Assembly (NCBI GenBank): GCA_030247885.1
Contig: JAPDRO010000013.1
Span: 744,001-808,000 of the forward strand
DNA: 64,000 bases
Direction of reading: 5' to 3'
Source: Taxawa tesnikishii (nom. ined.)
Lineage: Eukaryota; Ascomycota; Dothideomycetes; Dothideales
Below the pieces are notes generated by a model, which saw only the letters and a list, made by a program, of their open reading frames with translations, did not search any database and had not been told where the DNA came from. A program made the position numbers and the translations under genes. Shown piece after piece: positions 1 to 10,180 of this stretch. Numbering within the stretch: the stretch's first letter is position 1; each line of letters starts with the position of its first letter.

Positions 1-503
1 TCATAGGTGTGGTAGAGTTGAGTACGGAGTGCCCGAGTACGAGGCGCGACTCGAAGACGTTGCCGGTAACTGCAGGGAAGGTCTGGTTGGTGACATTGTA
101 GTAGTCACCGAGGGCGCTGAGAGTTGAGTAGACGTAGTCAATCGTCGCAAGATGTCCTGTGGAGGTCAGCTGCAGCTTTGGACAGGAGTAGATAGGCAAG
201 CACGCGATTGTGCGTGAGATGGAAATAGAACGGAAACCAGCGTCGACGCACCTTCGCTGCCAATCACACGCGTTGGGTGGTTGTACTCGGCGACGCCGCG
301 CTCTGCGATCTTGTAAAGCTGCTTTGCGCGCTTCAAGAGGTTGGCTGAGAGGATATCGTCCTGGATCGCCTCTGAGGTCACGAGAGGCTTCGTACCGGCA
401 TTCGTAAGTGGAGTTTGGTCATCGATCGATTCAGCTAGGGGTACTGAAGAACCGAAGCAGCTGCAAGCGGAGCTGCAAGAAGGAAAGAAGTAAGGCGATG
501 CAT
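1..503 (-). CDS. M28-family aminopeptidase (aminopeptidase Y / Lap2-like), N-terminal part
   Basis: Secreted or vacuolar zinc aminopeptidase, cut by the window edge. Exon 1 runs 503-252, then an intron (donor at 251, acceptor AG at 158-157), then exon 2 from 156 off the edge. The spliced region reads GHLATIDYVYSTL followed by DYYNVTNQTF, matching the conserved segment before the PA domain in aminopeptidase Y/Lap2 proteins. The metal-binding half lies outside the window. An ATG at 503 gives a good signal peptide (MHRLTSFLLAAPLAAAS) but in a different frame from the conserved part; the frames join if the C run at 438-441 (G on the plus strand) is one base short. The in-frame alternative ATG at 558 gives a poor N-terminus. 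Family is likely; start is inferred. Confidence 0.75.
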
Positions 504-558
504 GGTTGTGCTGAGGAGAGTAAAGACGAGAGAGACGGAGCTGCTTGTAGATAGGCAT

Positions 559-873
559 ATGGTATGACTGATGCGGTAATCAGTGTCGCCGGTACCCCGG
601 TAACGCTTAATCAATATGGCTAACCAAGTTGGTCGATCGATCTGGCTCCCCCACTCCCGCGGTCATTGACCCCCATCCTCTCGCTACAACAGCTGCCATC
701 GGAGACACTGCATGAGCTGTTCAACGACTTTATTGTTTCTGCTTTCGATTGCTGTACAACATGAAAATTCCCTATGTTACTTGCTCTTGCCAGCAGCTTT
801 CCAGCAGCTGCCTTTGTTTTCATGTCCGAACTGCACAGATAATCATCATTATAACCAGTTCCTAGCTCTGAAT
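559..873. other. intergenic, no gene seen
   Basis: This is the 5' flank of the aminopeptidase and the 3' flank of the Cys-rich secreted gene, both on the minus strand. I see no conserved ORF or RNA gene in it. Confidence 0.5.
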
Positions 874-1515
874 CTAACATCCCTCTCCACCACACCCCGT
901 CTCAATCGGCAGTACACCCGCAGTAACCGTTAATGTCGTCGTCTTACATCCACTCGGGCACACCGTCTGACAGGATTCAACACCCTCCACAGTCATGAAC
1001 GGGCATGCGGTGATGCCCGCCGGCAGCGTAGTCGTCGTCTCCACAATACAGAATGGCACGATACACTCGCTCGTAAACGCCGCACATCCTGAATTCATGC
1101 CCGTGACCACCGTCGATGTGGGACACGTGAACGCGCTCGTTGGCGGAGTCTGAGGCACGGCGCAGGTGAGATAGGGGTGCGTAGTGGTTGCGATGGCAGC
1201 GCGACAGCCAGAGCGACATTGAGTCTCGCAGGGGAACGTCACGGTGTGGGTACGGGTGCGTGGGCATCGTGGATTGTGGGTTGGAAGCGTGGTCGTGGTG
1301 AGTGTAGTGCAGTCCCAGCCGGCGAAACACTCGCCGGTGTAGGACGGACAGGTGGAGTTGGTTGTGGTGACGATGGCTGTGAAGCAGGGGCAGGATCTTG
1401 TAGCGGAGCTGAAGGACGGGTTAGGCGGTAATAGTGGGGGATGATTTGGGGGAAAGACCTGCCTTGTAATGAGCGAGCAGATGGCCAGTAGGATGGCGAG
1501 CTTGAACAGAGCCAT
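874..1515 (-). CDS. Small secreted Cys/Thr-rich protein with a duplicated module
   Basis: A single-exon protein of 213 residues that I do not recognise as a named family. The N-terminus (MALFKLAILLAICSLI) is a good signal peptide. The remainder is rich in Thr, Ser, Pro and Cys. It contains two similar modules, roughly residues 40-118 and 125-198. Each shows a CP-start, an NS-C step, a YTGEC or FTSEC step, a TTTTLP stretch and a final ESCQT.C.SGC-like or ETQC.SGC block. No GPI signal or transmembrane helix follows, so it should be released or wall-associated through disulfides and O-glycans. A cell-wall protein, adhesin or effector-like role is inference only. The frame is uninterrupted. Confidence 0.65.
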   Translation of the reverse strand: MALFKLAILLAICSLITRQVFPPNHPPLLPPNPSFSSATRSCPCFTAIVTTTNSTCPSYTGECFAGWDCTTLTTTTLPTHNPRCPRTRTHTVTFPCETQCRSGCRAAIATTTHPYLTCAVPQTPPTSAFTCPTSTVVTGMNSGCAAFTSECIVPFCIVETTTTLPAGITACPFMTVEGVESCQTVCPSGCKTTTLTVTAGVLPIETGCGGEGC

Positions 1516-2356
1516 GTTGCTCGGAACGGAAAGGGAATGATGTGTGGTTTTGGGTAAGTGTTGTTCAGATCGGCCCGGTACGGTGAGTAGAGAGAAAGGA
1601 GGGCACGGTGACAGAGAAGAAGGACAACAAATGTAAAGTCAGTACGTTAGGAGGCTGTTGCTGTCAAGGATGGTGCTACACCTACCTTGGTATGCTCACC
1701 CCACCACCCTTCACTCTCATCAACTCTGCCGTCCTACCCCGCGAATTCCAGTTGACCACACAACTTCCATGTCGTGAGTGGTCGTCAGTGAAGATTGCTG
1801 TCGCACAAAGCAAACTCAGTACGAGATGCCCTGATCGTCCAGCCGTAAGCTGTTACTAGTTCAAATGCCAGTCCTTGAAATATGGAATCCCGCGAATTAT
1901 CAATCCAGTGTGCTCATTCGCTAACTGTGTAACGGCTAAGAGAATCACGAGCTCGGCTTGGCGATTGTAGTGTACATTCGTATAAACTATTACAGTGGTA
2001 TTTGTACAACCGGGGTGAGCTTTCATCTAATACCCCTTTCTAAAAGATGAGGTGATGCGGATGAGAATCGAGGTTCAGTGGTTGAAGGCAGCACTCACCC
2101 ATGATGAGCCGCTGCGCCGACCTCATCTGCGTGCCAGCACCCATTGAGAGAGCTGCGTCCGGTAACAACTCCGCCGCGGTGATCGTACGGAAGGCAACCC
2201 GTCCAGCGTTGTTCATGGTTTCGAGCATAAACTGGTTAACACCCCTTCCCGACACTGAGAATGCCTCAACTCTCAGCGTAACTATGTTCCACTCTGTACT
2301 CTTCAGCTCTCGTCAGGACAAACGCGGTACGCTCCCTTGCGCGTTGTTGTAGATCT
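1516..2356. other. intergenic, no gene seen
   Basis: This stretch is the upstream region of the Cys-rich secreted gene and the downstream region of the mitochondrial S12 gene. Short open frames at 1608-1859, 2040-2255 and 2101-2352 resemble no family I know and overlap one another on opposite strands. Confidence 0.45.
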
Positions 2357-3077
2357 CTAAGCCGCCTTTGGCTTCTTTGTGCCGTACTTCGACCGGCTTG
2401 TGATTCTGTTGCCAACACCACCCTACATGCCATTCGTTAGCCTACCCGTCTACCTGTGACATCCCGTGAATGCGCTCTTACCAGATCCAGCGCTCCTCTG
2501 ACAAGGTGGTATTTCACACCGGGACAATCTTGAGAACGTCCACCGCGCACTAGGACAACCGAGTGCTGCTGCACATTGTGACCTGCCAACCTCATCAGCC
2601 CAGTTCTTGTCCTAGCTCAACCTTGATGTTTCCAGCGGTCCTCATCTCCCTGTCTTCAATTCGCACAACTCTTCCCTTCCAGCATCATCCGTCCTCCGAA
2701 TCCTCTCCAAACTCATCAACACAAACGAGACCCACCTTCACCAGGAATGTATGCCGTAACGACCTTCCCGTTACTCAATCTCACCCTAGCAACCTTCCTC
2801 TCTCCCGAGTTTGGTTTCTTCGGCTTTGTGATTCCAACCCTGACACACACGCCCTTCATTTCAGGCCGATCCTTGAGCTGAGGCGACGTCGGTTTCCGTG
2901 CACGTTGTTCTTGTCTGCAACCCCGCATCACCTGCATCATCGTCGCATTTGGAGAGGGCGTGGAGGAGAAATTGCGGATCGTCTGTACCGGGGTGGGAGC
3001 GGAGGGACGCAGGAGCGCGCTGGGGGTACGGGCGGGGCTGGAAGCCGCAGGAGGCGGCTGAACAGATTGAGAGCCAT
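2357..3077 (-). CDS. Mitochondrial small-subunit ribosomal protein S12
   Basis: Component of the mitochondrial ribosomal decoding site (bacterial RpsL family). Exons: 3077-2736, 2582-2482 and 2422-2357, with phases that fit. The conserved core is clear: QVMRGCR near the start, then [40 protein letters not shown], the exon-2 run [15 protein letters not shown], and the end [14 protein letters not shown] presequence precedes it with an IRNFSST cleavage-type motif. The likely start at 3077 ([16 protein letters not shown]) is one frame away from the core; the frames join if the C run at 3022-3026 lacks one base, giving 169 residues. An in-frame start near 3231 exists but reads like untranslated leader. 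Confidence 0.92.
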
Positions 3078-3347
3078 TTGGAAGGCGGCGGAGAGACGAG
3101 TTGGTGTAAAGTTGGGTGACTTGAACAAGAGATGTGCAGTTCGCGCGACTTTGCGCTCCGATTCGAGATGCGAGATCGACGGATTCCTTGGCATTCAATC
3201 GATCCTCGGATATCAGGTGACCATCGTACATTATCTACCAAACTCCTTTTTGATATTCATATCACAATCCATTGTACGCATTCCAAATCTATTACTTTCG
3301 CCTCTAATCTACCTAGTTGTTGGGGTCTATAGTGTCGTCCAGTCCGT

Positions 3348-4542
3348 CTATTTCGCGTGGCCGTTCATCGCCTGGCCGTTCTTGTACATCTGATAACCTT
3401 CCTTCGCCGCGTCGTGCACGGTAGTCTTTCCTGCACTTGCATCATGTTAGCAGATACAGAGCACGGGGATCCAATTCAACTTACACTATCTCTTCCACCT
3501 TGGCCTTAATCGAAGACCAGTCCTCGAACACTGTGAATGGGATATCTTCCTTCACGCAGAACTCGATCAGATCTATCCCAAGATTAGCCAGCAGGAGAGA
3601 CAATCAGGAGGCGACACGACAAACCGTGGCCTTTCTTGGCAAATAGCAGGTCCGTCTCCGCAGCAGCAGAGAGATCGGACACGCCGTCACCGGCGTAGAA
3701 TAGCGTTGGGCGCTGGTCCTTTGGCAGGTTGGCGTACGGACGGATGGTCCTCGACTTGTCGTGACCAAAACCACTATCTCTCGTCAGCTTGATCAATCTA
3801 GCACGCAACCCAGGCTCTGCAAGCTGGCTTACCTCTCCGGGTCGTGGTACACAATTTCCCAGCCGCCTTCTTGGTCAATGGTCATGCCGGGCCTCGCCTT
3901 TACGTCGTTGCTGATGATGTCGATCTTCTCGGCATCCGGACCAACCAACTTGCTCAGAATACCGCGGATGATGGGCTCCATTCCAGACGAGAGGACAACG
4001 ACCGGCATCTGGTTCTTGAGCGCCCATTGGAAGAAGTCGTTGAAGTAGGGATCCAGGGTGATGTTCTCCTTCAGGTACTCCACACAGTCTGGGAACGGTC
4101 TCTTCACGCTGTCCATCATCTTCCTGAACGAGTCACTGCGTTACGGTCTCAGTATGCCGGAGGAACTGGATGTAGGTGGCACGCCACGAACCGGAAGTTT
4201 TCCTTGCCCTCAAGGACATCTTTGTTTCCTTGTCGCCGCTTCTCATAGCCGAAACCAATGTTGTCGGTCTAGCGATTGTTAGCATGGCGTGAGCCAGAGG
4301 CCGTGTATGGAACTTACCATATAGTCGTTGCCTGCGCCACTTCAGCGATACGCTCCTTGTCTTCACGGATGATGCAGGCAAATCATCCGATGCAGTCCCT
4401 CAGGCGATCAGAATGCTGCTTCAATTGCACACTCACTGTCTTTCAGGGTGATCGTGCCATCAAAGTCGGTGAAGAAGATAAACTTGGGATCCTTGAATGG
4501 GAACTTCATAGCCGGGAGAGAGCCGGATGCGGGTTCAGCCAT
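3348..4542 (-). CDS. HAD-superfamily phosphatase (phosphoserine-phosphatase-like)
   Basis: Cytosolic HAD hydrolase of 276 residues, probably acting on a small phosphorylated metabolite; the substrate cannot be read from sequence. Seven exons on the minus strand: 4542-4437, 4331-4318, 4268-4192, 4135-3833, 3779-3625, 3572-3485 and 3435-3348; lengths sum to an exact reading frame. Motif I is FFTDFDGTITLKDS (nucleophile Asp and acid Asp), motif II is VVVLSSGM, and motif III/IV lies in FYAGDGVSD. Exon 2 is only 14 nt and supplies the end of KDSNDYM. Relatives are annotated as phosphoserine phosphatase or as 2,3-diketo-5-methylthio-1-phosphopentane phosphatase. The start at MAEPASG is preferred over an upstream in-frame ATG at 4590. 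Confidence 0.88.
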
Positions 4543-4861
4543 GTTCGCTGTATATATGATATCTGAATCGAAGTTTACAATCTGTGGCAACTGTAAGACT
4601 CTAGCAGCGAAGAGATGTATGCGATCTCAACAATGTCGATTTAACCGGGAGAATATTGAGAAACTAAGAAAAGATACAGAGCCGCATCTTGGGGCTGCCA
4701 TAGAAATGCGGCAATGACGACGTCGATCCTAAACTTTCGGTCCGTTAAAACTCCCGAGCTTGAGCCCGTCTCTCATCTCTCTCCGCAAAATAACTGCAGC
4801 GTCTACACCATTATTTGATTGGTCTGCTGAGGTACGAACTGATACTGCCAGCTAGCATGAG

Positions 4862-6723
4862 ATGAGACCATCAACACGACGTGTGGTCCAATCGCTCGTG
4901 CAAGATGCGGCATATATCCGACAGCAGCAGTTGCGTCGAGCAGCTCTTCCGGTAGCTTCGTGGACATGCATCCAGTGTCGGACACTCGCAACTTCCAACT
5001 GCAGCAGCAGTACCGGTAACAGACCGCGGAACCGGATTTGGCATTCATTATGGGGTTCTGGAGAATTATTGCAAGGGCGCCGGGGAATTAGCGGAAGCGG
5101 CAGTGCAAAAGAGGAATTAGAGAAAGCACGCGAGGAGCTCGAAAGTGTACAACGGCAGGGAAACTTCGCAAGAGCCAGTGAACTGCGATGGTCCGTCATT
5201 CCGGAATTGGAGAAGCGATTGGCTGCTGAAGAAGCAGAGGCTGCTGCTACTCCAGCACCACCGCCTCCTCCTCCTTCTCCTCCTGCTGCAGCCGACCCTC
5301 CCGATGTTGGAGACCGCGAGTCTGCTATTGCGCAGAGGATTGCAAACGCCACATACAAACCGCCATCTCCACCCGTACCACGTCCTGCTAAGGAGCTCAT
5401 TGTACCATCAGTATCAGAACCTACGTCTACCGAGGTCGGGAAACCAGAGGCTAGAGAATTAGATCAGGCTGCGCCTGTTTCGGTACAAGAGGGTGCAGGG
5501 CACAAAACGGAACTACCTAGTACGGAAAAAGAGAAGGCCGGTGTAGCAGATGCTACGTCTACGGAAGAGAAACTCCCCTCGCACCGAGAGCGGCAAAGAT
5601 GGGATCTCTCAAAGAGATTCGCGCCAACGATGGACGACCTACTCGCTAAAGCAGCGATCGTGAGTCACCAGTTGAACAACTACACGGGTACTGACTACTC
5701 CGGGATCGAGGCCTTGCGGCGTGAGATTCACGAACAGGGTATGCTTCATGTCCTCTATCCCTGTCTGTTGCTTCAAGTCTATATACTAATACCTGCACAG
5801 AAAACGTCGTGAAAGCCTCTCACGCCGCCGTTGATGCAGCCAAGGAAGCGCACGCAACCGCCTACAGCCAACAAGCGGCTTCCCAGAAAGAAGTTGTCGG
5901 TCTTCTCGAGCGCAAACATTCCTGGTCAGCCGCCGATCTGGAGCGCTACATGTCGCTGATCCGCTCCGAACACCTGAACGAGCAAGCGGTGCAGAAAGCC
6001 AAGCAGGACCTGGTGGAAGCCGAAAGAAGTCTTGAGGAAGCGCGCTCAACACTAGAAAAGAAAGAGCGCAAGCAGTATCACGAGGAGCAAATTTGGAGTG
6101 ACACCATCAGACGGAATAGTACGTGGGTAACGTTTGGACTGATGGGTGTGAACATTTTCCTGTTGCTAGTCACTATGGTCGTGATCGAGCCGTGGAGAAG
6201 ACGGAGATTGGTCAGGGAAGTGAGAAAGGCGCTGGATGAGAAGTCTGCCGTTGCAAGTGTGGCGCCAAACCCTGCGGTCGAGAAACAGATCGATCAGGTC
6301 GTTGAGCCTGCTGGCACACCGCTTGAAGCGCTGGAGCGACAGGCGGTCGCAGCTGAGCAGCACGTTTCGGAATCAGGAGCAGAGATAGCGGTCACAGAGC
6401 CCGAAGTGGGTGAACAACCAGAGGCTGCCGGCACGCTGCCACTTGCGTCCGGCGACGTCCTACCGGAGGAAGCTGTGGATATCCTTCCCGAAACACCTCC
6501 GACGCCCATCGAGGAACCAACAATGGAACAGCCTGTTGGCGAGGTGTTTGATGAGGCGGTAACACCAAGCACGCTTGACCGGTACAAGGCCTTCTTCCGG
6601 GACCTGCTTAGCGAGCGCCAGGTCACGCTCAAGAAGGTCGATGTGACCACCATCGCGCTCGAGGGCGCCGCGGCCGGAATCGCCATCATGGGCTTCCTGC
6701 TTGTATTATTCAGACCAAGGTGA
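4862..6723 (+). CDS. She9/Mdm33-like mitochondrial inner-membrane protein
   Basis: Mitochondrial inner-membrane protein needed for normal inner-membrane shape in yeast (She9/Mdm33 family). Exons 4862-5738 and 5801-6723 encode 599 residues; the intron carries a near-perfect branch site ending CTAATAC. The N-terminus is basic and Ser/Thr-rich, as expected for import. A coiled coil with EELEKAREELESVQ follows, then a second coiled coil containing ERKHSWSAADLERY, the family signature. A helix near TWVTFGLMGVNIFLLLV is the first membrane span and IAIMGFLLVLF near the C-terminus the second. The region between spans is acidic and Pro/Glu-rich. Frame is intact. Confidence 0.9.
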
Positions 6724-6834
6724 AGATCCCTCCTCGACAATTGTAAATATAGCTGTTCAACTCCTGGTGGGTCCCGACGATGACGTGCTGGTCTGGTGTA
6801 TACGTATGAATATACTTCGCTTCTCCAAGCAGAA

Positions 6835-7636
6835 TCATTGAAACTCTCCGAATTCGCCGTCGTCAAACCCCAGCTCTTCAGCAGATTGTGTATGAGTTCG
6901 GCGCTCCTGAGGCGATTGGCTCCTTTGTGCTCTGACTTGGCCGGCACTGGGTGGTGGGGCCAGCATGGAGACTGCTTGATTCTCCTGTCTGCCCGACGGT
7001 GGCGGTGCGATGGAGAACAATGCCTTACTCTCATCTCCCGTCGACGCTTCAGCTTTGGTCCTCCTTCCCCTGCCTCCGACCTCGACGTGAATACTCTCAC
7101 CCTCCTTGAGACTGAAATCTCTTTTCACAAACTCCTCCACCTTCTCGCTCTTCTTGCTACCACCCGTAGCCGCACTCCCAAACCCCAGCACCTTGTTCAA
7201 CTCGCTCAAGGCAATGCTAAAATCAAACGCTTCGGTCCTCTCCTCAAATCCAATTCCCAAAGTCGCCTTCATACCGCCTTCTCCCACCACTCTCACCGCG
7301 AAGAACCGACTTGAGTCGTTCGCCTGCTGCACCGCTGCCTCACTTGTGTATGGCACATTGGCGAACAAGTCACCAGTCTTGGGGTCCTCGAGAACGATGT
7401 CCCCCGAATCTTGTTGCCGTCTGAAGTCTCAAAGATTCGCATACGGGCAGTGAAGATCTGCTGCGCGGTCGGCTTGGATGGTGCGGTCCAAGACGAGGCG
7501 GAGAAGCCGCGATTTGAGGTGAGAGGGGGATCTGGTAGACATGGACGCGGGACGTTACGAAGAGTACACGCTGGATGGCGGAGTCGGGGAGAGGACGTCC
7601 AGTGGTGGGGTCTACGGTGTTGGCCATTGTGGGCAT
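6835..7636 (-). CDS. NECAP-like adaptin-ear-binding endocytic protein
   Basis: Cytosolic clathrin-coat accessory protein of the NECAP family, about 267 residues. The N-terminal PH-like fold is recognisable by RVLFVTSRVHVYQIP, IFTARMRIFETSDG, DIVLEDPKTGDLFANVPY, and FFAVRVVGEG followed by ATLGIGFEER. The tail is low-complexity and ends DDGEFGEFQ, an acidic FxxF-type motif of the kind that binds adaptor ear domains. The reading frame shifts twice, at the runs 7401-7405 and 7525-7529; adding one base at each gives one continuous conserved protein. Start is MPTMANT at 7636, with MANT as an alternative three codons on. Confidence 0.87.
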
Positions 7637-7639
7637 TCG

Positions 7640-8545
7640 ATTAGTAGAAGAACGGATAGTTATTAGTTATGAAGGTCAATGGTATGCATAGGAGATGCTG
7701 TTGGAGTTGAGTTCACTTTTTACGATATCCCATAGAAGCTTAGACCAGGCGGGGTTCTGCATAATAACAATGTCATGCATAAAAGCCCGCAAATGCTGTG
7801 AACCAGAAGCTTGTCACATGCTTACATAATTAGCCTAATCTCCTCATTACTCGCTTTCGCTGCTCGCTTACCCCTCGCTTCTTCCACTTCTATTTAAAAA
7901 CTCTATCCACTGCTGGGAATAGTCCCCGCGCTCCGTGCTTTCCCACCGACCGGACCACACAACGTGACCATGCTGTTCTGTCCTACTCTTGCCGATACCA
8001 AGAAAGTGGAAACACCATGGGAATACGGTCTACAACTCCTGATTGTTGAAAGCCTTTGTGATGCAAAACCATATGCAAAACGGGTAGCTTACGCCAATAG
8101 CTATACACATGTAAGCCTGACGATAGGATATGCACTGCAACAGTTGTTGTGGTTGATGAAACAGTTCTGCACAGGAACTTCGAAGAACCAGCGCCGCGTT
8201 TCCCAGTTTCTACACTAGATACGTGCTAAGGGAAGTAGCGAGGTACTAATCGGGCCCAATAACACTCATGCTACCGTTGCACATACGAAGTGTTCCTGAA
8301 TCCTTCATCGTATCTTCAGATTGCGGCTCTTGGCACGGGTAGTCTCGAACTTCAACCTCGTGCCTGCATACCATACCATCATTGTCGTACTCATATAAGT
8401 AGTCCTCTCTATTCCTCATCGCCTCTTTTCCTCATCCTCATACCACAAACTCGCTTATCACCGAGACCTCGCTCACTCTTCATCTCTAACACCCACTACT
8501 ATCATCACAGTCGCTACCTCCAACAGAAACATCAGCCCAGACAAG
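7640..8545. other. intergenic, divergent promoter region
   Basis: The NECAP-like gene starts on the minus side and the GPI-protein gene on the plus side. No convincing coding frame; the 84-codon ORF at 7964-8218 resembles nothing known. Confidence 0.45.
8394..8398 (+). promoter_or_regulatory. possible TATA box of the GPI-protein gene
   Basis: CATATAAG lies about 150 nt upstream of the ATG at 8546. It is followed by pyrimidine-rich DNA typical of fungal 5' leaders. Position is plausible; function is not shown. Confidence 0.3.
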
Positions 8546-9569
8546 ATGCGTTACACTGTTGCTCTCAGCTTGGCCGCTGTCGCCGTCGCTCAAACCACTG
8601 TTGACCGGGTCTGCGACATTGATCCTTCTGCATGCAGCACCATCTCTGAGACTGGCGGCTATCCATCCGTCATTCCCACCGGTCCAGCAACGACCATCAC
8701 CGACCGATCCATTGACCTCAACCCCACAGTTACAATTGTCACCCCAACAACCGGCGCCTCTACGATCGTCATCTCCAACAGCTCCCCAGCTGCTCCCACC
8801 ACCACCGCCACACCTACCAACTGCGTGAGTGCTTACAACGCCTGCCAGAGCACCGGCGGTGCCGACTGCATTGGCCATAAGCAGGCTTGTCAAGCAGCGT
8901 GCCTTGAGACCTTCGACACCTGCCGTGTCCAGTTCGAGGCCAACCACGCGACTTGCGCAGCCGAGTACGCTGAGTGTGTGGTCGAGACCCCTTTCTCTCC
9001 TAACGGCACTCTCACTCTCTTCCCCTTGACGGAAAACATCTCTTCGGCTCCTTCAACCACCACCCTCTCTGCGACCGCTGGCCTTCCAGTCACTGTCACT
9101 GAAGTTGTTACGAGCTTCACGACTTACCGCCCCGCTGCGACCACTTTGACCGTAAACAACAAGACCTACACCGTCACCGAGGCTACCACTCTGACTATCA
9201 CCGTGAGTATCTCCCTCGTTTCCCATCAATGCAACCACACTAATTTCGAGTCAGGACTGCCCCTGCACCCTCACCAGCACCACCACCCCTTCAGTCACTC
9301 CCGGCCTCTCAGTCCCCGTCACCACCAACACTCTCCCTCTCCCCGTCCCAGGTACGACCTTGACCACCTACCCCGCTGGTGTCTCAACCCAAAGCGGAGT
9401 CGTTCCAGGTGCCTCTACGCCGACTGGTTCCACTGGCTCTACCGGCTCACACAACAATGGCACTGTCGTCGGTGGAAACACCCCAGTTCCCTTCACTGGT
9501 GGTGCTGCTGCTAAGGCTGGTGCTGCCGGTGCGGCCGGTCTTTTCGCCCTTGCTGCTTTTGTTCTCTAA
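8546..9569 (+). CDS. Secreted GPI-anchored Ser/Thr-rich cell-wall protein
   Basis: Predicted cell-surface protein of 323 residues from exons 8546-9202 and 9255-9569. It has a signal peptide ([16 protein letters not shown]), Thr/Ser/Pro-rich flanks suited to O-mannosylation, and a compact Cys-rich centre (about residues 92-150) whose cysteines come in pairs, such as CVSAYNAC and CQAAC. The tail SGG-like [16 protein letters not shown] followed by LFALAAFVL is a standard GPI omega site plus hydrophobic end. The cysteine pattern does not fit the eight-Cys CFEM domain. No enzyme signature is visible. The intron has GTGAGT and ends CAG. Frame intact. Confidence 0.8.
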
Positions 9570-10180
9570 ATACATGTGACACTCTTATGAGAAGTCCTGA
9601 AGCGGTGGAGTTGGTGGCGTCTCTTTATCCCGACCACGCAAGGAATATTCGCGAAAGTTGGATTGGACATAATTACAGCCTTTACGGGGTTGATGCCATG
9701 ATCATGTATATAGAGTAATAATGCGATCCGCGCCTTCATTGACTCGAGATGTGTTGTTCTTCTCTTTAAATCGTGCTTGACAATTATCTACTCACAGCTC
9801 TCCGTTCCAGTATCTTGTGTAAATGGAGTGGAGATGATCTGAATGATCTGGAATGGTATCTCTCAAGCTGCAGGAGTGATGTGTTGTTCGATGAGTTGCC
9901 TCTGCCTAGACACTTCATTGCCCCTTTAGGATAGATGAGAGGAGCTTCTGATCAAGAAAGCTCGGACCAGCGCGTGGGGGCCCTGCATAACGGATCGATG
10001 GGTGGTGTCGTGCATGACAGCTTCCTTGCTTTCATTTCTTCGTAATCTTAACGAATCACTACTCGAAAGTGAAGTCACGCAATCTTCCCAACCCAAGCTC
10101 CAACTCCTCTCTGAACATCTCCTCGAACATGCAACGACCAACACCAACCCCAGCTGTACACTCGGAAGCAGTAATTCACC
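9570..10180. other. intergenic, no gene seen
   Basis: 3' flank of the GPI-protein gene and promoter of the eIF2B alpha gene. Small ORFs at 9926-10147 and 10002-10211 overlap antisense and show no conservation that I recognise. Confidence 0.45.

Noticed and set aside
2563-3393. 276-codon plus-strand ORF
   Set aside because: It runs antisense to the mitochondrial S12 gene, whose minus-strand motifs and introns are clear.
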